From Opitutaceae bacterium TAV5 (GTDB lineage Bacteria > Verrucomicrobiota > Verrucomicrobiia > Opitutales > Opitutaceae), in assembly GCA_000242935.3 (NCBI GenBank), contig CP007053.1, positions 5,565,001-5,629,000 on the forward strand: a DNA stretch of 64,000 bases. Direction: 5' to 3'. Position numbers and translations under genes: made by a program. The notes below the pieces were generated by a model that was given only the letters and a program-made list of their open reading frames with translations, made no database searches and was not told the origin of the DNA. Positions within the stretch are counted from its first letter, which is position 1; each line of letters starts with the position of its first letter. Below are positions 18,447 through 29,045 of this stretch, one piece after another.

Positions 18447-18836
18447 ATGAAGGCTAAGCCCATATTTATCATCATCAGCCTGTTTCTTTACGTGGCAATT
18501 TGGAGCTGCATTGTTAGTGCGCAGCAAGTGACTGTTCGCGGGGGCGCAAGTTGGTTTCCCAAGGGGGAAAAATCAACTGAACTACGTGCGTTATACATAA
18601 TAGCCATATCTGCCATAGAGACTCATATTGCCGATGAGGGAGGGAATCGTGATGAAATATCCACTTTGCTCTTTGACAACGTCGACAGAGTTTCACTAAA
18701 TACTTATATAATCGTCGGCTTGTATATTCGCCGAAGCCATATAGAGGGCCGATTGGCCCAAATGTTACGTTCTTTAGCTTATGGCTATCTCCGGCGCCAT
18801 GCCTTGAGGAGGTCGGCGAAAGGAATCGAAAAGTAG
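18447..18836 (+). CDS. Small exported protein of unknown function
   Basis: 129 residues from the ATG at 18447; the in-frame start at 18414 would precede the signal sequence by 11 residues. A signal peptide is clear (AKPIFIIISLFLYVAIWSCIV, cleavage near VSA-QQ). The mature part is mixed alpha/beta without recognisable motifs and ends in a basic stretch (YLRRHALRRSAKG). Base composition is as AT-rich as the rest of the post-Rhs zone. Possibly another orphan partner of a lost Rhs tip; no direct evidence. Confidence 0.5.
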   Translation: MKAKPIFIIISLFLYVAIWSCIVSAQQVTVRGGASWFPKGEKSTELRALYIIAISAIETHIADEGGNRDEISTLLFDNVDRVSLNTYIIVGLYIRRSHIEGRLAQMLRSLAYGYLRRHALRRSAKGIEK

Positions 18837-18910
18837 TCTGGGTGCATTTTGGGGAAACGAAAATCTCGGTCTCGTCTATAACCGTGAGGCAGTGTGTCTG
18901 TCTGTCGAGT

Positions 18911-20026
18911 TCATGCCTCTTGGTTCTGTTCCCATTTTCTGACCGGAACGACGTTTTCGTCGCCCCAGGCCCATCCTTTCCACGAGCGTTTTCTGTAGGA
19001 ACGCATGGGGGCCAGCTTGGCGAGTCCGCTGGACGCCCGGCTGACCTTGCTGCGTCCCTGCAAGGTGAGATCTTCCTTGGCGAACAGATGGGAATGCTCG
19101 CGGATGAAGAGGCTGAGGTTTTCGAATTCATGCAACCTGCCCCCCGGATCGACCAGCGACCAGCGGCAGGCATGGATATTGGTTGCGAACGGACCGTGCA
19201 GGGGGCTTATGGCTCTGGCCTTGACGGCATTTTTATGCATTCGCTCCATCCGGGTGGCGAACAGGCGGCGGCAAAGTTCGCGTTCACATTCCGGAGAACA
19301 GGTGACCTTGCGTCCGGAAATCTTTCTGCCGGCGAGAAAATCTTTTCCGCAGACCGCACACCGGTAGGTATGGGTGACCGTCGGCCTGCCGGCAGGGCGA
19401 TGCTTCGCTCTCAGCTCCTCCGTGCATTCGGGCGAACAGGCGGTACGCGGCTGTGTAGTCGTGAACACGTAGAGCTTTCCGCAAGCCTTGCAGGGGGCTT
19501 CATGATAATGCCGCTGACCGACCTTCCATGAGCGGACAATATTGGGGACCACCTTTTTGATCCAGCTACCTTTCAGTTCAACGGCGACTGCAGGGGATTT
19601 TCCTGCCGAGCCCGGAGGAGGCAACGCAAGGTCGCCTGCCTTTTCGGGCACAGGCGTGCCGGACGCCTGGGAACAGGCGGCAGCGGACAGTTCGCGTTTG
19701 CACTTCGGTGAGCAGGTGACCCTGTGTGACGCGCTGGAGAGCCTGCCCTGGACGGTGAATTCCCGTGCACAAACCTTGCACCGGAAGGTGCGTGTGACCA
19801 CCGGCCTGCCGACCGGGCGATGCTGTGATCTCGCCACCTCCGTGCATTCCGGTGAACAGGTGGCACGTGGCAGTGCGGGCTGGAAGACGTAGAGCTTTCC
19901 GCAGACCTTGCAGTGGGCCTCATAATAAAGCCTCCGGCCTTCCTTCCACGAACGGACAACCTGCATGCCCATCTTTTTTATCCATGCATTTTTCAGTTCA
20001 ACGGGTTCGGAAGGGGACTGGCTCAT
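18911..20026 (-). CDS. Tandemly duplicated zinc-ribbon protein
   Basis: 371 residues, start ATG at 20026. Residues 9-117 and 149-252 are two copies of one module at an exact 140-residue offset: a VELK..WIKK and RSWK.G lead, then two treble-cys units (CKVCGKLYVF...CSPEC and FRCKVCAREF...TCSPKC). That makes four CxxC + CSPxC zinc ribbons in all. A proline-rich linker (GDLALPPPGS) joins them. The C-terminal 100 residues (NIHACRWSLVDPGGRLHEFE, NLSLFIREHSHLF, then RSWKGWAW) resemble the NUMOD-like DNA-recognition segments found near homing endonucleases (NL..F.REH......KGW), but no nuclease motif is visible. A DNA-binding role is inferred. Confidence 0.7.
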   Translation of the reverse strand: MSQSPSEPVELKNAWIKKMGMQVVRSWKEGRRLYYEAHCKVCGKLYVFQPALPRATCSPECTEVARSQHRPVGRPVVTRTFRCKVCAREFTVQGRLSSASHRVTCSPKCKRELSAAACSQASGTPVPEKAGDLALPPPGSAGKSPAVAVELKGSWIKKVVPNIVRSWKVGQRHYHEAPCKACGKLYVFTTTQPRTACSPECTEELRAKHRPAGRPTVTHTYRCAVCGKDFLAGRKISGRKVTCSPECERELCRRLFATRMERMHKNAVKARAISPLHGPFATNIHACRWSLVDPGGRLHEFENLSLFIREHSHLFAKEDLTLQGRSKVSRASSGLAKLAPMRSYRKRSWKGWAWGDENVVPVRKWEQNQEA

Positions 20027-20154
20027 CGAGGGAAACGCCGATCAGCCTGTCTTCCCATACGGGTTCGTGCAACGCCAAACCGGGAGCGCCGTCCACGCCT
20101 TGCCATCGCGCCATTATGCCTATCGCGTCGCCATCCCCGGCCTCCGGTTCATAA

Positions 20155-20508
20155 TCCATTGCGCCGGAGGAGGGCCTGGAACTGCTGGCGCTGGCGAATC
20201 TCGATCTCGAAGTGTGGGCGGCGGGTGAAGGCGGCGGTTTCGATGCGCTGCTGGCAACGTCCGCCACAACGGTCGATACGGTCGAGCATCTTTCGTTTAT
20301 TGTCACAGAAGATACGCATCTGGGAGTGCGGATCGTGCACAGCGGGATGATTTTCGACCTGCGGGACCTCGGGGGAAGCTTGGACGAAACCACCTATGCG
20401 CTGGCCTGGAGCATCACGGCGATTCCCGAACCGGCGGATTTCGCCTTGGCCTCCGGTCTGATCCTGGCGCTGCTGGCGGTGCTGATCCGCCGAGCACAGC
20501 GATCATGA
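20155..20508 (+). pseudogene. 3' remnant of a PEP-CTERM protein gene
   Basis: The frame opens right after a stop at 20152-20154 and has no ATG near its beginning. It reads GLELLALANLDLEVWAAGEG and on to a PEP-CTERM tail (AIPEPADFALASG, hydrophobic ALILALLAVL-like segment, RRAQRS). There is no signal peptide, so this is the C-terminal end of a once longer secreted protein, probably truncated on its 5' side. Nothing else is recognised between 20027 and 20775, apart from a GC-rich stretch at 20590-20750 with no clear gene. Confidence 0.55.
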
Positions 20509-20775
20509 GTGTGATGTCCAACGCCAAACGTCGCAAAGTCGAAGGTCGGCCAGCGGCTCCACTTGTCACTGTTTAACGGCTACGGCGTTTGACGGAGCGG
20601 CGGCATGGCAAGCTGTCGGCCTTCGGCCTCGGTACCTGCCGCTGCGACGAGGCGCGCCAGCGCCTCGCCCGGTGCCTCGCCGTCCGAACCGGCGACGCGT
20701 CGCGTCGTCGCAGCGGCAAGAATGCCGCCGCTCCTGCTCGACAAGCCTCCCTGTTTCCGCTGACTTGTCCGCCGC

Positions 20776-23068
<2,293 letters not shown>

Positions 23069-23097
<29 letters not shown>

Positions 23098-23815
23098 CGG
23101 CGCGGGCGGGTTGCACTCCCGCGCGGAGGTGGCGGGTGGCGCGGCGCAGTTCCTCCTCGATGTGGCGCCAGTCGTCGCCGGTCATTGCGCCGCCCCGCGC
23201 ATCGCGCCAGGCCATCATCCGGGCGCGGATTTCGGCGGACTGCCGGATGTCGTCGTTAAAAACCCCGTACAACACCGCCGCGCAGGCGGCCATGGGCCGG
23301 GCGTACTCCTCGGGCCCGGCGTTTTCCCGCCGTTGCTGCCACCATTCCAGCTCCAGCCGCGCGGCTTCGTCCGTCGCGAACGGTTCGCCGCTCACCGTCC
23401 GGATGATGTCGTAATATTTTTCCAGATACGGAAGGGCGGCCCGGGCCTGCTCCCTGCTTTTCGACTGCTGGAACACCCGGGCGGCCCAGGCCGCCTCCCA
23501 GCCGATCTGCAGGCTTCGGGCCGGAGAAGCCCCGAGTTGGCGGCGGCACAGGCGGTACAGATCCCGTGTGAGCCTGGCGTAGTCTTTTTCGTAATAATGC
23601 CGCCATGCCTGCGCGTCGATCCGCGCCACCTCGTCGGGGTCGAAGCTGCGCAGCCGCGCCGCTCGCGGCCAGAAGGCGTAGGCGGCACAGAGGACGCTAG
23701 CGAAAACGGCGGCGACAACGATGCGGCGCCACCGGTGTTTGCGCGTGGATTCGGAGGGGGAGGGTTCCTGCCGGGTGTCAGTTGGGTGCATGGCGAAGGA
23801 AAAACGGGTTGCCAT
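23069..23815 (-). CDS. Membrane-anchored protein of unknown function
   Basis: 248 residues from the ATG at 23815; an alternative ATG at 23791 gives 240. A basic stretch (RKHRWRR) precedes one membrane segment (IVVAAVFASVLCAAYAFWP). The rest is helical and charged, with Trp- and Tyr-rich helices (EKYYDIIRTV, ARLELEWWQQRREN). No motif recognised. The 3' end overlaps glgB by 29 nt on the opposite strand. The upstream neighbour on the same strand is the TSUP permease, 50 nt away. Confidence 0.6.
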
Positions 23816-23865
23816 CTACATGCAGATGGCGGGATCGGGCAAGGACTTCCCCACGGGGGGGAGAA

Positions 23866-24627
23866 CTACTGCGTGAATCGTATCCAGATCAGCCGCGCCA
23901 TGACGGCCACGACCATCGCCAGAAAAACCGGGCGCACGAAACGCGCGCCGCGCTTCACCGCGAGGCTCGCGCCGATGCGTGCGCCGGCGATCTGGCCGGC
24001 GCCCATCACCAGGCCCGCGGCGAAGTCCACCTGACCTGCGGCGATGAAGGGCACCAGCGAACCGACGTTGCTGGTGGCGTTCATGATTTTCGTGTACGCG
24101 GTGGCTTTCAGAAAATTGAAGCCCATCACCGCCACCAGCGCGATGGTCCAGAACGAGCCGGTGCCGGGCCCGAAAAAACCGTCATAGAATCCGAGTCCGA
24201 GGCCGAAGCAGATAAAGAAAGTGTGTCTTCCCATCCGCGGCGGATGATCCTGCGAGCCGACTTGCGGACGCACGATGCTGTAGATGACGATGGCGGCGAG
24301 CAGCCACGGGATGAGCGCCTCCAGAAACCGGGTGCGGACGAGTTGCACCGCGGCGAAACCGGCGATCGCTCCGGCGAGGGTGGCGATCACGCCGACGCGG
24401 CATTGCCGCCAGTCGACCACGCCCTGGCGCGAGTAGTGCCAGGCGGCGGTGAGGCTGCCGAAGCTCGACTGGAGCTTGTTGGTGCCGAGCGCGACGGGCA
24501 CGGGCAGTCCGAGGTTGAGGAGGACGGGCAGCGAGATGATCCCGCCGCCGCCCGCGATCGAATCCACCAGCCCGGCGGCAAGGCCGGTGAGAAACAGAAA
24601 CGGATAACTCCAGAAGGTGAGTTGCAC
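23866..24627 (-). CDS. TSUP (TauE/SafE) family anion permease
   Basis: 253 residues from the GTG at 24627, which puts the first membrane helix (YPFLFLTGLAAGLVDSIAGG) right at the N-terminus. The frame extends upstream to 24678, but that part reads through the inverted-repeat arm at 24653-24673 and is unlikely to be translated. Family hallmarks: the duplicated GLVDSIAGGGGIISLPVLL and GLGLGFYDGFFGPGTGSFW signatures and about eight membrane spans. TSUP members move sulfite, sulfoacetate or other small organosulfur or organic anions out of or into the cell; the substrate here is not readable. Confidence 0.88.
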   Translation of the reverse strand: MQLTFWSYPFLFLTGLAAGLVDSIAGGGGIISLPVLLNLGLPVPVALGTNKLQSSFGSLTAAWHYSRQGVVDWRQCRVGVIATLAGAIAGFAAVQLVRTRFLEALIPWLLAAIVIYSIVRPQVGSQDHPPRMGRHTFFICFGLGLGFYDGFFGPGTGSFWTIALVAVMGFNFLKATAYTKIMNATSNVGSLVPFIAAGQVDFAAGLVMGAGQIAGARIGASLAVKRGARFVRPVFLAMVVAVMARLIWIRFTQ

Positions 24628-24652
24628 GGGAGAAGGTGACCGGGGGGAAGAT

Positions 24653-24729
24653 GGCCCACGAAACACACGAAAGGACACGAAAAAATACGGAGAGATCCGA
24701 TGGTCTGGCTTTCGTGTGTTTCGTGGGCC
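24653..24729. repeat. Perfect 21-bp inverted repeat between permease genes
   Basis: The arm GGCCCACGAAACACAC-GAAAG (24653-24673) is perfectly inverted at 24709-24729, with a 35-nt spacer that itself contains GGACACGAAAA. It lies between two minus-strand transporter genes. There is no clean T-run after it; it may be a terminator or mRNA-stabilising hairpin, or a dispersed element (compare 2322-2461 and 30021-30135). Confidence 0.85.
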
Positions 24730-24744
24730 TCTCTGCCGTCGGTC

Positions 24745-26016
24745 TCACACTGGCTCGAAGTAGTCGAGGTCCTTGCCGTGCGTTTCCTCCAGCCCGGAGA
24801 GCGCCCAGAGCGCGATGACGAGGCAGGCTGCGCCGACGATCAGCGCGCCGGTCGTCAGGCCGAACTGTTGCTGGCACCAGCGAAACGCCAGCGTGATCGG
24901 CACGACCGCGCCGCGCACGAAATTGGGCACCGTCGTCGCCACGGTGGCGCGCAGGTTGGTGCCGAACTGCTCCGCGCCGATCGTCACGAACACCGCCCAG
25001 TAACCGATGCCCGTGCCGAGGCAGAAAATCACCGTGTAGAACCACCAGGCGGGCGTGCCGCGCGAGCAGAAATAAACGGCCACGCCGGCCACCGTGAGCA
25101 GGATGAAGCCGAGCACCACTTTCTTGCGCGAGCCGATCCACTGGGTGAGCAGTCCGCTGGCGAGGTCGCCCAGCGTGAGCCCGAGATAGAGGATGGAGAC
25201 GGCCACCGTCGCCCGCACCTCGCCCCGGATTTCGAGCGTCCGGGCGAACTCCGGCGAAAAGGTCACCAGCACGCCGACCACGAACCAGCTCGGCAGGCCG
25301 ATGAGGATGCAGCGCGCATATTTCCCGAAACGCGCCCGGCTGGTGAACAGCGAGAAAAACTTTCCGCGCGAGATGCCTGTCGCGGTGGTTTTCATGTGCC
25401 GGAACATGCCCGATTCCGCCACGCTCACGCGCAACGCCAGCAACGCGAGCCCGAGCCCGCCGCCGACAAAATAGGATACGCGCCAGTCGACCAGTTCGGC
25501 CACGACGCCACCGACGACGGCCCCGAGTACGCCCACCGTGGCGACGAGCGCGGTGCCGTACGCCCGCCGCTCCTTCGAGAGCACTTCGGAGACGAGCGTG
25601 ATGCTTCCGCCGAGTTCGCCGGCCAGGCCGAAACCGGCGACGAACCGCCACAGCGCATAGGCCTCGATGGTGGAGACGAAGCCGTTGGCGATGTTGGCCG
25701 CCGAGTAGAGCAGGATGGAGCTGAAAAGCACGGTGACGCGCCCCACGCGGTCGCCGAGGATGCCGAAAGCGATGCCGCCGAGCAGCATGCCGATCATCTG
25801 GAGGTTGAGCAGCCAGATGCCGTGTTTCACGAGCTGGTCGCCGGCGAATCCCAGGCTTTGCAGGCTGGGCACGCGCACGATGCTGAAAAGCGTGAGGTCG
25901 TAGATATCGACAAAGTAGCCGAGCGCACCGACGACGACGGCGGGGTGCAGCACCTCGCGCAGGACGGATGGACGGACGGCGGGAACGGATGTGGCAGAAG
26001 AGGTAGCGGGCGACAT
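24745..26016 (-). CDS. MFS transporter (sugar/metabolite:H+ symporter type)
   Basis: 423 residues from the ATG at 26016 (MSPATSSATS). The longer frame to 26250 runs through the palindromic repeat at 26103-26265 and is not credible. Twelve membrane spans are visible. The MFS loop 2-3 signature GILGDRVGRVTVL and a degenerate repeat of it in the second half (LASGLLTQWIGSRKKV) are present. The layout GFVSTIEAYALWRFVAGFGLAGELGG recalls the MHS/sialate-proton symporter branch, so uptake of an organic acid or sialic acid is possible. Nearby nagA/nagB would fit, but the substrate is not proven. C-terminus LSGLEETHGKDLDYFEPV. Confidence 0.85.
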   Translation of the reverse strand: MSPATSSATSVPAVRPSVLREVLHPAVVVGALGYFVDIYDLTLFSIVRVPSLQSLGFAGDQLVKHGIWLLNLQMIGMLLGGIAFGILGDRVGRVTVLFSSILLYSAANIANGFVSTIEAYALWRFVAGFGLAGELGGSITLVSEVLSKERRAYGTALVATVGVLGAVVGGVVAELVDWRVSYFVGGGLGLALLALRVSVAESGMFRHMKTTATGISRGKFFSLFTSRARFGKYARCILIGLPSWFVVGVLVTFSPEFARTLEIRGEVRATVAVSILYLGLTLGDLASGLLTQWIGSRKKVVLGFILLTVAGVAVYFCSRGTPAWWFYTVIFCLGTGIGYWAVFVTIGAEQFGTNLRATVATTVPNFVRGAVVPITLAFRWCQQQFGLTTGALIVGAACLVIALWALSGLEETHGKDLDYFEPV

Positions 26017-26102
26017 GCGGGTGTGGCAGATGGAAGCTGTGCCCGCGAGAAAAGGGGAACACACGCCGATGGGAAACAGAAATGTCGACCGGCAGTAACG
26101 CC

Positions 26103-26265
26103 CGGGTGCAATCGGAAGTGGTGGTGGCATGGGCATCCTTGCCCATGAAGTGGCACGGGCTTCCAGCCCGTGTTCCGGAAGGCGGCGCTTCGCGCCGTCC
26201 ACGGGCAAGGATGCCCGTGCCACTTTTTCTGCCAATCCGGCCTTCACCACCCCCGATTACACCCG
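26103..26265. mobile_element. Complete 163-bp palindromic element with terminal inverted repeats
   Basis: Terminal arms CGGGTGCAATCGG (26103-26115) and CCGATTACACCCG (26253-26265, inverse, 12/13), continuing inwards with GTGGTGG / CCACC. The interior is a string of hairpins: CATGGGCA-TCCT-TGCCCATG, CACGGGCT-TCC-AGCCCGTG, GGCGC-TTC-GCGCC and CACGGGCA-AGGA-TGCCCGTG. No coding capacity. It sits between the MFS gene and the PEP-CTERM gene. Copies or parts occur at 3912-3944 and 9514-9556. It is a non-autonomous dispersed repeat. Confidence 0.8.
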
Positions 26266-26284
26266 TAACGCAAGGAAGCGTGAC

Positions 26285-27943
26285 TTACCCGGCGCAGATT
26301 TTTCGCCGGAGCACCACGACGACCAGCGCTGTGAGGCCGGCGAGGATGAGCCATGATGCCGGTTCGGGTATGACGGCCAGGCTGGCGGTGAAAAGTGTGT
26401 AGCCGCCGAGATGATCGTATCCGCTCCAGTCGAGGGCCTCCGCATCGGTTTCGAACCAGGCCAGTTCGAAACCGTTGTCCAGCGTGGCGGTGATCCAGTT
26501 TTCACCATCGAAAACCTGGATCAGACCCCCATCGAGGAGAGAACGGACGGCCTCGGTCTGGTCGCCGGCCCAGGCAAAGTAGCCGTCGTGGAGGCGGAGA
26601 AAGTTGCCGCCCGCGCCCTCCGCATCGATGACAAGAGCGGAGGCATCGTCGGCATGCAGCGCGACGAGTGCGCCGTTTTCTATGGTCAGCGTGTTGCCGG
26701 CTCCTCCCGCTCCGATGATCAGGGCGTCGCTGATGTCGAACTGCGTACCGGCGTCGCGCACGGTGAGGCGGTTGTCGAGGGCGGTGTCCTGAAGCCCGAT
26801 GGTGGCGGAGCCGGTGGAAACGGCGCCGCCGTTCTCGACCGTCAGCGTATTGTCGGGCTGTCCCCAGCCCACATAAAAGGCCTCGTCGTTGGTCCAGACG
26901 GAGCCGGCGCCGGAGACGAGAGCCTGGTTGTTGCCGTTGCCGCCGGTGTAACCCTCGCTAGCCGGCATATCAAAGACGCCAATGGCCGCGCTGGTGCTGT
27001 GCACATTGCCCCCGCCGGTGATTTCCAGACGGTTGTCGCCTGCTTCCCTGCCGATCATCAGGGCGGCGGGAGGGCGGGACGCGACGATGTCGTAAAACTT
27101 GTCTCCGACCGAAAGGCTGCCGCCGTCCTCGATTCGCATGCGGTTATCCTGCCCGTTATCGCCGATGGTCAAAACGTAGTCCGATCTCCATGACGAGCCA
27201 TTGCCGGTGACCGTCACGGAGTTGCCATAGCCGGCGGAGAAAGAGTCGGAGACAACACCGACGTAGCCGTAATTGGTGACGACGGTCCCGCTGTTTTCGA
27301 CGCGGACGTCGTTATGGTCACCCGCCAAGCCGACCTGGAACGTGTTGGCGCTTACGGTGGAGCCGCTGCCGGTAACGAGCACGGAATTGCGGGAGGAGCC
27401 GCTCATGCCGCCGACCGTGAAGACGATACTGGGGGAGGAACTCCATGTGCTTCCGACAAAACCTCCATCGGAGACGATCAGGCGATTGGAGGAACCGCTA
27501 TCGCCAATGGTCACACGCGCGCGCGCATCGAGCGTGGAGCCTTCTCCGGTGACGGCGATCGTGTTGTGATTGCCGGATGCGGAACCGCCCGCCGTGACCT
27601 GGCCGGCGGTGAGTACGGAGGCATTGCGGATCGTGAAGGTATTCCATTCGGTGATACCGCCGAGGGTGAGGTTCTCGAAGTAGCTGCCGACCCAGAGATC
27701 GAGATCGAATTTTCCGGTTTCACCGAGAATATAGTCGGCCGTGTCGGCTTCCGTGCCGCCCGCGTCGAGGATCACGGGGGGCGCTTCCTCGCCGACCAGG
27801 TCGCCATCCGTGGCGACGAGACCGGCGGCGAGGCGGGCCGGAAGGAGCGGAAGAAGGCCGGCAAGGACCAGAACAACAGACCGGCGGCATGAAAAGACAT
27901 GCGCCGACCTCGTAAAAAACAAGGAGACGACTGAGACGGACAT
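26285..27943 (-). CDS. PEP-CTERM protein with beta-helix-like repeats
   Basis: 552 residues from the ATG at 27943 (MSVSVVSLFFTRS, hydrophobic VVLVLAGLLPLLPA). The frame continues to 28312 without signal features. The body is a run of Gly/Ser/Asn-rich short repeats around NTLTIENGG, NRLTVRDAG and NSVTVTGNGSSW, as in autotransporter-type beta-helices that decorate surfaces. The C-terminus is a textbook PEP-CTERM signal: VIPEPASWLI, hydrophobic LAGLTALVVVVL, then RRK. Such proteins are sorted by exosortase, usually to the outside in glycosylated form. It is divergent from the LuxR gene at 28143 with a palindrome in the shared upstream region. Confidence 0.88.
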   Translation of the reverse strand: MSVSVVSLFFTRSAHVFSCRRSVVLVLAGLLPLLPARLAAGLVATDGDLVGEEAPPVILDAGGTEADTADYILGETGKFDLDLWVGSYFENLTLGGITEWNTFTIRNASVLTAGQVTAGGSASGNHNTIAVTGEGSTLDARARVTIGDSGSSNRLIVSDGGFVGSTWSSSPSIVFTVGGMSGSSRNSVLVTGSGSTVSANTFQVGLAGDHNDVRVENSGTVVTNYGYVGVVSDSFSAGYGNSVTVTGNGSSWRSDYVLTIGDNGQDNRMRIEDGGSLSVGDKFYDIVASRPPAALMIGREAGDNRLEITGGGNVHSTSAAIGVFDMPASEGYTGGNGNNQALVSGAGSVWTNDEAFYVGWGQPDNTLTVENGGAVSTGSATIGLQDTALDNRLTVRDAGTQFDISDALIIGAGGAGNTLTIENGALVALHADDASALVIDAEGAGGNFLRLHDGYFAWAGDQTEAVRSLLDGGLIQVFDGENWITATLDNGFELAWFETDAEALDWSGYDHLGGYTLFTASLAVIPEPASWLILAGLTALVVVVLRRKICAG

Positions 27944-28010
27944 CGTGGCGTGGCAGAGTGTGGTAGAAATCGGGTTCGCCCCCATCCTGCCACACGCTGG
28001 CGAATATGTC

Positions 28011-28030
28011 TTTCCCCCCGCGGGGGGAAA
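28011..28030. promoter_or_regulatory. Perfect 20-bp palindrome between divergent genes
   Basis: TTTCCCCCCG-CGGGGGGAAA reads identically on both strands and is followed by AAACGCATTTTTTT. It lies 68 nt upstream of the PEP-CTERM start (27943) and 113 nt upstream of the LuxR start (28143). It could be an operator for the LuxR protein or, given the T-run on the plus side, a rho-independent terminator insulating the two genes. Confidence 0.5.
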
Positions 28031-28142
28031 AACGCATTTTTTTGTCATTTTCCCGGATTGCCTGCGAGCGGGAGGAACCTGCGGCGAAAAAACCGGTGTT
28101 CCGGTTGCGATGCCAGCGGTTTGCCTTACCGGTGGCCGGGTC

Positions 28143-28997
28143 ATGATCAGCCGACCGTTTCGGGAAATGGACAGCGCGGCCTGCCGGCGAGCGCAGGAGG
28201 CCATCGTGTGGCTCCACGAATTCGAGGGCACGGTCGAGGGATTTGCCGGCCATGTATTCGCCGTCCTCGGCTGGCTGGTCGAGGTGACGTACATCGAGTG
28301 CGGCTGTCTCAACCGGCGGACAGGCGCCTGTCGCAGCTCGACATCGATACCGCTGGAAAATGGTGAGGAAAGAGGCGAAATCTACATGCGCCTCAAAAAT
28401 TGCTCGCCGCTTTTCTCCCTGGACCCGGATGTCTGGGGAGAACGGGTGCTGGGCAATCGCGATTTTTTCACCGACCGGGAGTACCGTTCCCTTCCTCTTT
28501 ATCGGGAAGTATTGTTGCCAGGGGGCATCCAGCATGAACTGGGCATGGTCATTCCGGATGGCGAGTGGTTGCTGGTGCTGGGGTTTTTCCGGACCGAGGC
28601 GCGACCCTACACCGAGCGCGAACGGCAGTTGCTGGAAGTGGTGCGTCCGCATCTGGGCCGGGTGTTCCGCCTGGCGCAACTGCGCGCCTGGGAATCGGCT
28701 TCGCCGGCAGAAAAGATCAGGCTGATCCATCCGCAGTTGACGGCGCGCCAGCGTCAGGTGCTGGCGGGCATCTGCGAGGGCATGGGCAACCGGGAACTTT
28801 CCGATGCGCTCGGCATCAGCCTGGAATCGGTGCGCACGCACCGGAAGGCAGCCTTTGCCCGTCTCGGCGTGCGCACGCCGGTCGAGGCCGTCATGAGCGT
28901 GGCCGGTTCCGGCGCCGCAGGACTGCCGTTGCCCATGCCGGACGGAAACAGGGGCTGGAGCTGGTCGCCCGGACGCCGCCTGCGCGGAGCGCCCTGA
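28143..28997 (+). CDS. LuxR-type response regulator-like transcription factor
   Basis: 284 residues from the ATG at 28143; the frame is open further upstream but only through the palindrome region. The N-terminal 190 residues have no receiver motif and look like a GAF/PAS-like sensing region (GEWLLVLGFFRTEARPYTER). A LuxR/GerE helix-turn-helix occupies about residues 199-255: LTARQRQVLAGICEGMGNRE, then LSDALGISLESVRTHRKAAFARLGV. It is divergent from the PEP-CTERM gene, which it may control. No cognate kinase nearby. Confidence 0.82.
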   Translation: MISRPFREMDSAACRRAQEAIVWLHEFEGTVEGFAGHVFAVLGWLVEVTYIECGCLNRRTGACRSSTSIPLENGEERGEIYMRLKNCSPLFSLDPDVWGERVLGNRDFFTDREYRSLPLYREVLLPGGIQHELGMVIPDGEWLLVLGFFRTEARPYTERERQLLEVVRPHLGRVFRLAQLRAWESASPAEKIRLIHPQLTARQRQVLAGICEGMGNRELSDALGISLESVRTHRKAAFARLGVRTPVEAVMSVAGSGAAGLPLPMPDGNRGWSWSPGRRLRGAP

Positions 28998-29045
28998 GCG
29001 GAAGGGGCCTGCCGTCACGCCAGCGGATGTGTACCCGTCGGCGGA

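Noticed and set aside
24182-26146. Minus-strand 654-codon frame spanning two transporter genes
   Set aside because: Arginine-rich out-of-frame reading of the TSUP and MFS genes; both real genes are clear in other frames.
24700-26148. Plus-strand 482-codon frame opposite the MFS gene
   Set aside because: Asp/Glu/His-rich antisense frame with no domain; the MFS protein on the other strand is certain.
26016-26250. N-terminal extension of the MFS transporter to the upstream start
   Set aside because: It would translate through the hairpin repeat element and precede the first membrane helix with unrelated sequence.
28020-28045. Palindrome plus T-run called firmly as a rho-independent terminator
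   Set aside because: It lies between divergent genes, so no gene clearly ends there; left as a regulatory candidate.
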